NCBI GenBank assembly: GCA_963575745.1 | Contig: CAUYUJ010016907.1 | Location: 150,075-214,074, forward strand | Direction of reading: 5' to 3' | Length of the DNA: 64,000 nucleotides | From: Prorocentrum cordatum | Lineage: Eukaryota > Sar > Dinophyceae > Prorocentrales > Prorocentraceae | Shown here: in pieces, positions 34,015 to 45,902 of the stretch | How positions within the stretch are numbered: the stretch's first letter is position 1 | Layout: every line of letters starts with the position of its first letter | Notes under the pieces: generated by a model | Databases searched by the model: none | The model's input: the letters and a program-made list of their open reading frames with translations, nothing else | Told to the model about the DNA's origin: nothing | Made by a program: the position numbers and the translations under genes

Positions 34015-34716
34015 GCAGGAGGAGGAGGAGGAGGAGGAGGAGGAGGAGGAGGAGGAGGAGGAGGAGGAGGAGGAGGAGGAGGAGGAGGAGGAGGAGGAGG
34101 AGGAGGAGGAGGAGGAGGAGAAGGAGGAGGAGGAGGAGGAGGAGGAGGAGGAGGAGGAGGAGGAGGAGGAGGATGAGGATGAGGATGAGGATGTGCTGAT
34201 GCTGATGCTGAGGATGATGATGATGATGATGAGGAGGAGGAGGAGGAGGGGAAGAAGAGGAGAAGTGGGTGGAGGAGGAGGAGGAGGAGGAGGAGGAGGA
34301 GGAGGGCGGAGGAGGAGGGCGAGGGGAGGAGAAGGAGGAGGAGGAGGATGAGGAGCACTGAGGAGGAGCATGAGAAGGAGGAGGACGAGGAGGAGGAGGA
34401 GGGAGGAGGATGAGAAGGAGAAGGAGGAGGAGGAGGAGGAGGATGAGGAGGAGGAGGAGGAGGAGGAGGAGGAGGAGGAGGAGGAGGAGGAGGAGCAGGA
34501 GGACGAGGAGGAGGCGGACGAGGTGGGGAAGGAGGAGGAGGCGAGGAGGAGGAGATTGAGGAGGAGGAGGAGGAGGAGGAGGAGGAGGGGGAGGAGGGGG
34601 AGGAGGAGGACGGGGAGGAGGAAGAGGAGAAGGAGGAGGAATAGGAGGAGGAGGAGGAGGAGGAGGAGGAGGAGGAGGAGGAGGAGGAGGAGGGGGAGGA
34701 GGAGGAGTAGCGTTAG

Positions 34717-34778
<62 letters not shown>

Positions 34779-35163
34779 TTTATGATGATGATGATGTTGA
34801 TGATGATGATGATGATGCAGATGCTGATGATGATGCTGATGATGATAATGATGAGGATGATGATGAGGAGGAGGAGGAGGGGGAGGAGGAGAAAGAGGAG
34901 GAAGAGGAGGAAGAGAAGGAAGAAGATGATGATGATGCTGATGCTGATACTGCTGCTGATGGTGATGATGATAATGCTGATGCTGCTGCTGATGATGATG
35001 CTGCTGCTGATGCTGCTGATGATGAGAAGGAAGAGAAGGACGAGGAGGATGAGGATGATGCTGTTGCTGCTGTTGCTGATGATGATGATGCTGATGATGA
35101 TGATGATGATGCTGATGCTGATGCTGATGCTGATGCTGCTGCTGATGATGATGATGCTGCTGC

Positions 35164-35199
<36 letters not shown>

Positions 35200-36394
35200 C
35201 TGGGGGGGAGGGAGGGGGGGAAGGAGGAGGAGGAGAAGCATTGAGGAAGAGGAGACGAGGAGGAGGAGGAGGAGGATGAGGAAAAGGAGGAGGAGGAGGG
35301 AGGAAGAAGAGGGGGAGGAGGAGGAGAAAACGAGGAGGCGGACGATGATGAAAAGGAGGAGGAAGAGGAGGGGATGAGGATGAGGTTGAGGAGGAGGAGG
35401 AGGATAGGAGGAGATAGAGAAGGACAAGGAGGAGGAGGAGGCGGAGGCGGAGGAGGATGAGGATGATGACGGGGATGATGATGATGATGCTGAGGAGGAG
35501 AGGAGCAGGAGGAGGAGGAGGAAGATGAGGAGGAGCATGGAGGAGGAGGAGCGGAGGGAGGAGAAGAGGAGGAGGAAGAGGAGGAGGAAGGAGGATGAGG
35601 CTGAGGATGTGATGATGCTGATGCTGAGTGCTAATGAAGAGGAGGAGGAGAGAGAATGGGGGAGGGGGGGAGGAAGCTGAGGGAGGAGGAGGAGGAGGAG
35701 GAGGAGGAGGAAGGAGGAGGAGGAGGAGGAGGAGGGAGGGGGGAGGAGGGGGGGGGAGGAGGGCCAGGAGGAGGAGGAGAAGGAGGAGGAGGAGGAGCAT
35801 TGAGGAGGAGCACTGAGAAGGAGGAGGAGGCGAAGGAGGAGGAGAAGGAGGAGAAGGAGGATGAGGAGCAAGAGGACGAGGAGGAGGAGGCGGACGGGGT
35901 GGGGAAGGAGGAGGAGGTGAGGAGGAGGAGATGAGGAGGAGGAGGAGGAGGAGAGGAGGAGGAGGGGGAGGAGGAGGGGGGAGGAGGAGGAGGAGGAGTA
36001 GCGTTAGGGATGATGAGAATGATGATGCTGATGATGATGATGCTGATGAGGATGATGATGAGGATGAGGATGATGATGAGGAGGAGGAGGGGGAGGAGGA
36101 GGAGGAGAAAGAGGAGGATGATGAGGAGGAGGAGGAGGAAGAGGAGGAGGACGAAGATGGGGATGATGATGATGAGGATGATGCTGATGATGAGGAGGAT
36201 GAGGAGGAGGATGAGGATGATGATGAATCTGATGCTGTTGCTGCTGATGATGCTGCTGCTGATGATGATGCTGCTGCTGAATATGATGATGACGATGATG
36301 ATGATGATGTTGATGTTGATGTTGTTGTTGATGATATTGATACTGATAATGGTAATGATAATGATGATCATGGTGATGGTGATGATGATGATGC

Positions 36395-36444
<50 letters not shown>

Positions 36445-36735
36445 TGATGATGGGGGGGAGGGAGGGGAAGGAGGAGGAGGAGCATTGAGGAGGCGGAGGA
36501 CGAGGAGGAGTATGATGAGGAGGAAGAGGGGGAGGAGGAGGAGGAGAGGACGAGGAGGCGGACGATGATGAGAAGGAGGAGGAAGAGGAGGGGATGAGGA
36601 GAAGGTTGAGGAGGAGGGGGAGGAGGATGAGAAGGAGAAAGAGGAGGAGAAGGAGGAGGAGGAGGCGGAGGCGGAGGATGAGGATGATGATGAGGAGGAC
36701 GAGGATGATGAGGAGGAGGAGGAGGAGCATGGAGG
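34015..36735. repeat. GGA/GAT microsatellite block, 2.7 kb
   Basis: Long GGA runs with GAT islands (34719-34860, 35140-35200, 36300-36450) and GATGCT subregions. It is purine-rich on the plus strand over almost its full length. All long frames (poly-Glu, Asp, Met, Arg) are artefacts. Confidence 0.97.
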
Positions 36736-36894
36736 AGGAGGATTACGATACTTACGCAGGACGCCGTCCCCCGTAGAATCTTAACACGGGGGGCGGCCCG
36801 CGGTCGACGGATCCCTCAAACCATAATCATAAATCAATCCGTCACCCTCGGAGCGAAGTCAATATCATAAATTCAAAACGGGGTAGCCACCGTT
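36736..36894. other. Junction between GGA block and 666 bp satellite
   Basis: It shares ACTTACGCAGGACG with the satellite, then diverges (TCCCCCGTAGAATCTTAACA) until CACCGTTTTGAATAGATACC. Confidence 0.6.
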
Positions 36895-39800
36895 TTGAAT
36901 AGATACCGCCTGGGGATGGGCGTTTTTGGCATCCGACCTGTCCTTTGCCGCATGCGGCACATCTCTTTTCTGCGGCTTCCGTTCGAGACTTCCTCACATG
37001 CTCTTGAGGACTGTCGTTCCACCAGCGTGAAAGGATGCTGCCCTCCACTCCGCCGCGCTTTGAGCGGAAACGACCTTTTTGAAAAGACGCTGCCGTCCAG
37101 TCCGCAGTGGTTGGGCGGGAGCCACCGTTTTGAATAGATACCGCCTTCCACTCCACCATGCTTGTGGGCGGCAGCCACCGTTTGAAAATATGATGCCCTC
37201 CATCCGCGCTCGGCCAGACGCGGCGCCGAACGCCGCGCGGCGTGCCAACGCGCGGTGGGAACTTCAGGGGGCCCGTCGGGTCGGGAGACGCAGGGCGCCG
37301 GCGCACTTACGCAGGACGAAAGATTTTCCTCTTGAAGTCAGTCAAAACGGGGTCGAAATGGGATCCGCCGTAAAACATGGGGTCCGACGCGGATCCCGAA
37401 ACTCTGAAATGGGATCCGCGCGCACGAAAATTGGATCCGCCGCGATTTCACGATTACGGTAAGGTTGGACATCGGATCCGTGCGACCCTCATTGGGTTCG
37501 CCGCTCTGATTTCCCAGAGGGCCCGTGCACCGCGTGGGACCGTGAGGTTCAGCGCCAAGAGGAAACAACTTTCGGCCTGGGGATGGGCGTTTTTGGCATC
37601 CGACCTGTCCGTTGCCGCATGCGGCACATCTCTTTTCTGCGGCTTCCGTTCGAGACTTCCTCACATGCTCTTGAGGACTGTCGTTCCACCAGCGTGAAAG
37701 GATGCTGCCCTCCACTCCGCCGCGCTTTGAGCGGAAACGACCTTTTTGAAAGACGCTGCCGTCCAGTCCGCAGTGGTTGGGCGGGAGCCACCGTTTTGAA
37801 TAGATACCGCCTTCCACTCCACCATGCTTGTGGGCGGCAGCCACCGTTTGAAAATATGATGCCCTCCATCCGTGCTCGGCCAGACGCGGCGCCGAACGCC
37901 GCGCGGCGTGCCAACGCGCGGTGGGAACTTCAGGGGGCCCGTCGGGTCGGGAGACGCAGGGCGCCGGCGCACTTACGCAGGACGAGAAATTTTCCTCTTG
38001 AAGTCAGTCAAAAAGGGTCGAAATGGGATCCGCCGTAAAACATGGGGTCCGACGCGGATCCCGAAACTCTGAAATGGGATCCGCGCGCACGAAAATTGGA
38101 TCCGCCGCGATTTCACGATTACGGTAAGGTTGGACATCGGATCCGTGCGACCCTCATTGGGTTCGCCGCTCTGATTTCCCAGAGGGCCCGTGCACCGCGT
38201 GGGACCGTGAGGTTCAGCGCCAAGAGGAAACAACTTTCGGCCTGGGGATGGGCGTTTTTGGCATCCGACCTGTCCGTTGCCGCATGCGGCACATCTCTTT
38301 TCTGCGGCTTCCGTTCGAGACTTCCTCACATGCTCTTGAGGACTGTCGTTCCACCAGCGTGAAAGGATGCTGCCCTCCACTCCGCCGCGCTTTGAGCGGA
38401 AACGACCTTTTTGAAACGACGCTGCCGTCCAGTCCGCAGTGGTTGGGCGGGAGCCACCGTTTTGAATAGATACCGCCTTCCACTCCACCATGCTTGTAGG
38501 CGGCAACCACCGTTTGAAAATATGATGCCCTCCATCCGTGCTCGGCCAGACGCGGCGCCGAACGCCGCGCGGCGTGCCACCGCGCGGTGGGAACTTCAGG
38601 GGGCCCGTTAGGTCGGGAGACGCAGGGCGCCGGCGCACTTACGCAGGACGAGAAATTTTCCTCTTGAAGTCAGTCAAAAAGGGTCGAAATGGGACCCGCC
38701 GTAAAACATGGGGTCCGACGCGGATCCCGAAACTCTGAAATGGGATCCGCGCGCACGAAAATTGGATCCGCCGCGATTTCACGATTACGGTAAGGTTGGA
38801 CATCGGATCCGTGCGACCCTCATTGGGTTCGCCGCTCTGATTTCCCAAAGGAACCGTGCACCGCGTGGGACCGTGAGGTTCAGCGCCAAGAGGAAACAAC
38901 TTTCGGCCTGGGGATGGGCGTTTTTGGCATCCGACCTGTCCTTTGCCGCATGCGGCACGTCTCTTTTCTGCGGCTTCCGTTCGAGACTTCCTCACATGCT
39001 CTTGAGGACTGTCGTTCCACCAGCGTGAAAGGATGCTGCTCTCCACTCCGCCGCGACTTGAGCGGAAACGACCTTTTTGAAAAGACGCTGCCGTCCAGTC
39101 CGCAGTGGTTGGGCGGGAGCCACCGTTTTGAATAGATACCGCCTTCCACTCCACCGTGCTTGTGGGCGGCAGCCACCGTTTGAAAATATGATGCCCTCCA
39201 TCCGTGCTCGGCCAGACGCGGCGCCGAACGCCGCGCGGCGTGCCAACGCGCGGTGGGAACTTCAGGGGGCCCGTCGGGTCGGGAGACGCAGGGCGCCGGC
39301 GCACGTACGCAGGACGAGAGATTTTCCTCATGAAGTCAGTCAAAACGGGGTCGAAATGGGATCCGCCGTAAAACATGGGGTCCGACGCGGATCCCGAAAC
39401 TCTGAAATGGGATCCGCGCGCACGACAATTGGATCCGCCGCGATTTCACGATTACGGTAAGGTTGGACATCGGATCCGTGCGACCCTCATTGGGTTCGCC
39501 GCTCTGATTTCCCAGAGGGCCCGTGCACCGCGCGGGACCGTGAGGTTCAGCGCCAAGAGGAAACAACTTTCGGCCTGGGGATGGGCGTTTTTGGCATCCG
39601 ACCTGTCCTTTGCCGCATGCGGCACATCTCTTTTCTGCGGCTTCCGTTCGAGACTTCCTCACATGCTCTTGAGGACTGTCGTTCCACCAGCGTGAAAGGA
39701 TGCTGCCCTCCACTCCGCCGCGCTTTGAGCGGAAACGACCTTTTTGAAAAGACGCTGCCGTCCAGTCCGCAGTGGTTGGGCGGGAGCCACCGTTTTGGAT

Positions 39801-40880
39801 AGATACCGCCTTCCACTCCACCATGCTTGTGGGCGGCAGCCACCGTTTGAAAATATGATGCCCTCCATCCGTGCTCGGCCAGACGCGGCGCCGAACGCCG
39901 CGCGGCGTGCCACCGCGCGGTGGGAACTTCAGGGGGCCCGTCGGGTCGGGAGACGCAGGGCGCCGGCGAAACGGGGTCGAAATGGGATCCGCCGTAAAAC
40001 ATGGGGTCCGACGCGGATCCCGAAACTCTGAAATGGGATCCGCGCGCACGACAATTGGATCCGCCGCGATTTCACGATTACGGTAAGGTTGGACATCGGA
40101 TCCGTGCGACCCTCATTGGGTTCGCCGCTCTGATTTCCCAGAGGGCCCGTGCACCGCGTGGGACCGTGAGGTTCAGCGCCAAGAGGAAACAACTTTCGGC
40201 CTGGGGATGGGCGTTTTTGGCATCCGACCTGTCCGTTGCCGCATGCGGCACATCTCTTTTCTGCGGCTTCCGTTCGAGACTTCCTCACATGCTCTTGAGG
40301 ACTGTCGTTCCACCAGCGTGAAAGGATGCTGCCCTCCACTCCGCCGCGCTTTGAGCGGAAACGACCTTTTTGAAACGACGCTGCCGTCCAGTCCGCAGTG
40401 GTTGGGCGGGAGCCACCGTTTTGAATAGATACCGCCTTCCACTCCACCATGCTTGTAGGCGGCAACCACCGTTTGAAAATATGATGCCCTCCATCCGTGC
40501 TCGGCCAGACGCGGCGCCGAACGCCGCGCGGCGTGCCACCGCGCGGTGGGAACTTCAGGGGGCCCGTTAGGTCGGGAGACGCAGGGCGCCGGCGCACTTA
40601 CGCAGGACGAAAGATTTTCCTCTTGAAGTCATTCCAAACGGGGTAGAAATGGGACCCGCCGTAAAAAATGGGGTCCGACGCGGATCCCGAAACTCTGAAA
40701 TGGGATCCGCGCGCACGAAAATTGGATCCGCCGCGATTTCACGATTACGGTAAGGCTGGAAATCGGATCCGTGCGACCCTCATTGGGTTCGCCGCTCTGA
40801 TTTCCCAGAGGGCCCGTGCACCGCGTGGGACCGTGAGGTTCAGTGCCAAGAGGAAAAACATTCGGCCTGGGGATGTAAGG
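36895..40880. repeat. 666 bp satellite, six units
   Basis: The word GCCTGGGGATG recurs at 36908, 37575, 38240, 38906, 39573, 40199 and 40865, giving steps of 667, 665, 666, 667, 626 and 666. Units look more than about 95 percent identical. The unit starting at 39573 lacks about 40 bp (junction near 39967). Each unit holds four related sub-units of about 55 bp with CACCGTTTTGAA and CCCTCCAC, plus a GGATCC-rich half. A minus-strand frame of 221-245 codons is open in each unit (for example 37973-38638 and 38639-39376). Since 666 is 222 codons, this may be mere phase. It ends at the next GGA block. Confidence 0.95.
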
Positions 40881-41310
40881 AGGAGGATCATTGAGGAGGG
40901 GGAGAAGGAGGATGAAGAAGAGGATGAGGAGGAAGAGGAGGAGAAAACTGGGGAGGATGATGATGAGGAGGAGGCGGAGGAGGAGGAAAAGGAGGAGGAG
41001 CAAGAGGAGGAGGAGGAGGAGGAGGAGGAAAAGGAGGAGGAGGAGGAGGAGGGGAGGGGAGGAGGAGGAGGAGGAGGAGGAGAATAAGGAGGAGGAGGAA
41101 GAAGAGGAGGAGGAGGAGGAGGGAGGAGCAGCATTGTGGAGGAGCATTGAGGATGAGGAGGAGGAGGAGGAGGACGAGGAGAGGAGGAGGAGGAGGGACG
41201 AGGAGGAGGAAGAGGCATACCAAGATGAGGAGGAGGATGAGGAGGAGGAAGATGAAGAGGAGGAGAAGGAGGAGGAGGAGGAGAAGAAAGAGGAGGAGGA
41301 GGAGCAGGAG

Positions 41311-41387
<77 letters not shown>

Positions 41388-42010
41388 CGAGGAGGAGGAG
41401 GAGGAGGAGGAGGAGGAGGAGGAGCATTCGGGAAGAGTATTCGGGAGGAGGAATAGGGAAGCTTTCGGGAGGAGGAGGAGGAGGAGGAGGAGGAGGAGGA
41501 GAGGAGGAGGAGGGAGGAGGAAGAGAGGAGGAGGAGGAGGAGGAGGGGGCGGAGGAGGAGGAAAAGGAGGAGGAAGAGGAGGAGGAGGAGGAGAAGGAAG
41601 AGCAGGAGGGTGAGGAGGAGGCGCAGGAGGAGGAGCAGGAGGGGAGGATGAGGAGGAGGAGGGGGGAGGAGGAGGAGGAGAGCATTGAGGAGGAGCACTG
41701 ATGATGAGTATTGAAGGGGAACATTGAGGAGGAGGAGGAGGAGGAGAGGAGGAGGAGGAGGAGGAGGAGAGAGGAGGAGGAGGAGGAGGAGGAGGGGAAG
41801 GAAGAGGAGGGGGGAAGAGGAGGAGGAGGAGCACGAGGAGGAGGAGGGGGGAAAAGGCGGAGGAGAATGAGGAAGAAGAGGAGGAGGAGCAGGAGGAGGA
41901 GGAGGAGGAGGAGGACGACGAAGAGGAGAATGACGAGGAGTCTGAGGATGAGGAGGAGGAGGAGGAGGAGGGTGGCAGAACAAGATGAGGAGGATGATGC
42001 GGAGGAGGAT

Positions 42011-42042
<32 letters not shown>

Positions 42043-42375
42043 GGAGGAGGAGGAGAAGAAAGAGGAGAAGGAGGAGCAGGAAGAGGAGGATGAGCATTTG
42101 GGAGGAGGAGGAGGAAGAGGGGGAGGAGAAGGAGGAAGAGGGGGAGGGGGAGGAGAAGGAGGAGGCGGAGGAGGAGGATGAGGAGAGCGAGAAGGATGAT
42201 GAGGCGGAGAAAGAGGAGGAGGAGGAGAAGAAGGATGATGAGGAGGATTAGGAAGAGGATGATGATGATGAGAAGGAGGAGGAGCAGGAGGAGGATGAGA
42301 ATTAGGCAGAAGGAGGAGGCGGAGGAGGAGGCGGCTTTGGAGGAGGAGGAGGATGAAGGCGGATGAGGATGGATG
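40872..42375. repeat. GGA/GAT microsatellite block, 1.5 kb
   Basis: Continuation of the purine-rich block on the other side of the 666 bp satellite, with a GAT island at 41310-41388. Confidence 0.97.
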
Positions 42376-42579
42376 AGATCGAGGAGGAAGATCCAATGTA
42401 AACCCAAGACTTGTAAATAGTGTTGCACTCAACCCTCTCTCTCCAATTTTTTTTATGCATTCCTACATGAACATATCTTCAGTGCGGGGAATGCCTGTCT
42501 GGAAGATAACCGTCTGATAATCTTCAATCGCGCCAGAACGCTCTTCCTGTGACTTCAGCACCGCAAATCAACCTGACTG
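42376..42579. other. Unassigned
   Basis: AT-richer single-copy-looking sequence with no feature recognised. Confidence 0.4.
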
Positions 42580-42870
42580 TTGCGTCCGGACAATCCTGAA
42601 CCGTGCCACGACTCCTTGAAACTGTTGCAAGCTTTTACAACGAATGTGCGCAACGCTGGAGCGGAATCCAGATTTTGAAAGCCACCTGCCCCCCATCCGT
42701 GAAGCAATTGCAAGCTTTTGCAGCGAAAGTGCGCGGCGCTAGGGCGAGAACCACATTTTGAAAACCGACCGCCCTCCATCCGTGAAGTTGTTGCGAACCG
42801 TAAGACGAATGTGCGCGGCGCTGGCGCGAGAGTCACGTTTTGAAAGGGGCCCGCACATGCCCGCACTCCA
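42580..42870 (+). repeat. 83 bp TTTTGAAA/CCCTCCATCCGTG array
   Basis: Three to four units with GTGCGCGGCGCTGG, CGAGAGTCACGTTTTGAAA and GCCCTCCATCCGTGAAG. The words are shared with the 666 bp satellite. Confidence 0.75.
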
Positions 42871-43079
42871 TCTGTGAAACTTTTGCAGGATGCACGCCTC
42901 AAGATCATACATGGCGAGGCAATCTCATGCGAAACTCCCAGCCCGACCTAATTACCGACACGTCTGGGAGTGGATCTGGAGGACTAAAGGGATGGAGGCG
43001 GAGGAGGGTCCAGGAAGAGCGAGAGAAAGAGGAAGAGGAGGAGGAGGGGGACGATGGCGACGATAAAAGATGAGGACGT
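42871..43079. other. Unassigned, short GGA tail
   Basis: Ends in a GGA/GAA run at 42985-43045. No gene seen. Confidence 0.4.
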
Positions 43080-43081
43080 GT

Positions 43082-43118
<37 letters not shown>

Positions 43119-43150
43119 AGTCGTAGTCGTAGTCGTAGTCGTGGTTGTAG

Positions 43151-43191
<41 letters not shown>

Positions 43192-43250
43192 ATCGTTGTT
43201 CTTGTTGTTGTCGTTGTTGTTGTCGTTGTTATTTTTTGTTTTGTGTTGGC
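43080..43250. repeat. GTT microsatellite with GTA/GTC insert
   Basis: GTT runs flank GTAGTC repeats at 43115-43145. Confidence 0.9.
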
Positions 43251-45009
43251 TTGTTTTATGTTTAAAATGGTTCTCGGCTTCTCGGGGCCCTCACCGGGCC
43301 CTCGGGCCGTCCAAAAAAACGGCTCGGGATGACACGCCGGTCCCGTGAAGGGGTTCAGACCTCATGGGGTTCCGCCCGGCGAGAAAAACCACGACGTCGG
43401 GGGATGGGGGGGTGGGAAGAGCCCTGGAGGTTTTTCAGAAGTCTGAGCCTGCAGGGGTGGTGTTCACATGTGGTGCTGCCCGTCGTCGCCACGGCGGGAC
43501 TCTTCTCCTCGAGGTCCTGGTTCGAGCGCATCCCGGGAGAGGCCCGATCCGTCCGTCTCTTTTCGGGCCCATGTGGGCTCCTCTGGGTCCCTCAGCAAAG
43601 TTCTGAATCCCAGAAGTGCCCAGACATCCTGCGTCATGATTTTTCAAGGCGCTTGCGAACGCCTTGAACAGAAATCGAGCGCTTGAAAAAGCACAACAAG
43701 GTTTCACGGGCTTATAGGCCTTGCAAGAGAAAGCAGAAACGAGACGGGAGAAGAGAGAACAGCAGGGGGCGTCCCCCCACCACTCCTGGCCGAGCTGCTC
43801 TTGGCCCAGGACCGGCCTGGCCAACACCCGAAGAGCGAGGGGGGAATGAGGAAGGCCGGAAGAGAGAGAGAATGAACGACAGGAGGAGGACGACGAATCA
43901 CAATGGGAAGAAGAAGGGAAGGAACGACAAGAGGAGGACGACGAACTACTCTGGGCTGGCTGTGCGCCCTCGGGGGGGCCAGCAGGAAGCCGATGCCGCT
44001 GGCGGGGCCCCGGACCTCTCCCGGAGTGTGCTCTGACCGGGGTCCCACGGGCCACGGTATAGGTCCGGGGGGCACGTGAAGGTGGGGCAGCGGCAGAGGT
44101 GGGGCTCGAGGAACATCGCTGTAAACGGTCCGAGGAAGAAAGAAATGTGAGCATCCAGCCGGGTCCGTTCCCTAGCCCCATCCGAAAAGAAAGGGGCCTT
44201 ACGCAAGATTACTTAGCAAGATTACGCGGTGGCTGACGCGGGCCGCCAACACGGTACGCCACACCGGAAGCGAGAGCGCCTACGCGCGGCCTGACACGGG
44301 GAGCTTGCGCGCCAATGTCGGCGAAGACGACTCCGTTTTCTGCTGTCGCCCACCTTGGGATATCAACCCCCCTAACGCCCCCGAAATAAGTGTTTGCTCC
44401 TCCTCTGAGTGAGGCCCGCCTGCTCCACGGCGCCCACCGCGCAGGCGGAGGCGCCGTGCCTCTCAGGGGCGTCGAAAACCGTCCCGGGTCCCTGACGTCG
44501 TGCGATTTCTGCAATCCTTTGAGTGGGAGATCAACTGAAGAATTGACTGAGAGTTGACGTACCCCAGAATTGACAGTGTCGTCGAATCTACAAAAACAAA
44601 ATGTGCCGACTGTTCCGTAGATCTGCAAACAAACTGCGCATTCTTGTGTAGATTTCACGAACATGTCAATTTTGGGGCAAATCATTTCTGTTGTCGATCT
44701 CCTGCTCGAATCCTTGCATTTTTGCTGTCTTGTTTTTGGTTGTTTGCCTTTTGCCTTTCGGTTTCGGCCTCCAAGAATAGAACGCAGAAAATCCACTCCC
44801 ATAATAATCACCCCAACAAGCGAATCCGTTTAGGAAGCGCACCCAAGGAAGGAATCGAACAGGGCAGGGCCGTTTACAAATAGTAAGGACCCAGGGCCGT
44901 ATTAGTAACGTCAGGTCCGGGTGGTTTTTCCTGCCTTGCAAGAGCCCGTTCTTGGGCCCCTGGGCGATCAACGGAAACGGTTCCGGGCCGTAGAGCTGCC
45001 CCCAGGAAG
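43251..45009. other. Unassigned dispersed-repeat mosaic
   Basis: 43590-43650 contains TGCGTCATGATTTTTCAAGG, as in R4. 44600-44720 (GGGGCAAATCATTTCTGTTG, TCGATCTCCTGCTCGAATCC) is repeated in altered form at 45610-45670. 44199-44225 has AAGATTAC twice. No gene recognised. Confidence 0.45.
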
Positions 45010-45238
45010 AGGTCGGGAGCTCTGTCGGGAGCGGCAAAGAGGGGGGCGTCAAAGAGGGGGGGGTGCAAATCATGACCGGCGCCATGTGCGCGGCCCAGCG
45101 AGGGGGCCAGGGACGTAATAAAATAAGAAGAGGCGCCATGAAATCTGGGGAGATATCATGGCCCACGCCATGATATCCCCCCCCCCCCTAGTCATCACCC
45201 CCCTCTTTGCCGCCCCCGACTCTGGGGTCGCGACCTCA
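45010..45238. repeat. Foldback element F3
   Basis: The left arm about 45010-45085 (GAGCGGCAAAGAGGGGGGCG) pairs with the inverse at 45175-45238. A second tight hairpin inside, GATATCATGGC-ccac-GCCATGATATC, lies at about 45151-45177. Confidence 0.65.
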
Positions 45239-45789
45239 AAAAAAAATATGCCGGGGCCCGGAGAGGGCCACCACGCCCGCGCTGGACGGTCGCTGCCGCG
45301 CCGACACGGCACGCACCTGCCGCCGTCCCTGTCATCCGCCGAGCTGACTTTTCCAACTCGCGGCCCCCGAGGCCCCGACCGCTTCCCTTCGAGTAGTTGA
45401 CCGACTGCAGAATCGATTCTAAAGGGGCCCTGGGACACACAAATAAATACACACAAACAAAAATATCCCCCATATTTTCCTATATTTTCTGGGTTTCCCA
45501 CCACTTCCCATATTTTCGCATATTTTCCTGGGAATCGACGATTAATTGTCTGTGTGTTTCTTCCCCTCCTGAGATTCACCCATTACGTCTTTGTTGTAGA
45601 ATCGTCGAGGAAATCAACGTCGGGACAAATCTGTTCTGTAGTCGATCCCCTACTCGATCCCGGGGGGTAGTTTTTCGTCCCCGATTCGTTTTGGACGTTC
45701 CCGGGGCCCGATAGTTGCCCCCGCGTGCTGACATCGAAGAAAACCACTTGTTTGAAAAATCATATCGTTGGAGATCTGGAACGTCGCGA
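45239..45789. other. Unassigned
   Basis: AT-rich stretch 45430-45545 with repeated CATATTTTCC words, and a copy of the 44600-44720 repeat at 45590-45680. Confidence 0.45.
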
Positions 45790-45902
45790 ACAATCACGAC
45801 CGGAGCCCCAGACCCAATCTTTCTGCGGCATTTTTCCAGCTGGATCGATCTGTGATGGCCGGAGCGCCCTAGACTGGGAGAAAACGCCCGCTGTGAAATT
45901 AG
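45790..45902 (+). repeat. Dispersed module R3, copy 2
   Basis: ATCACGACCGGAGCCCCAGA, TCTTTCTGCGGCATTTTTCC and GATCGATCTGTGATGGCC. It leads directly into a family I cassette. Confidence 0.7.

Noticed and set aside
33181-34371. Apparent membrane protein on the minus strand with a long hydrophobic stretch
   Set aside because: The hydrophobic part coincides with GAC/GAT-rich repeats and is bordered by poly-Ser/Pro from the GGA block.
34370-36488. Very long frames rich in Glu, Asp, Met, Arg or Ser over GGA/GAT blocks, including plus 34370-35377 and minus 33599-35800
   Set aside because: Pure products of stop-free trinucleotide repeats, open in most phases on both strands.
44838-44870. tRNA gene on the minus strand (TGTTCGATTCC)
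   Set aside because: B-box-like word without an A box or cloverleaf arms.
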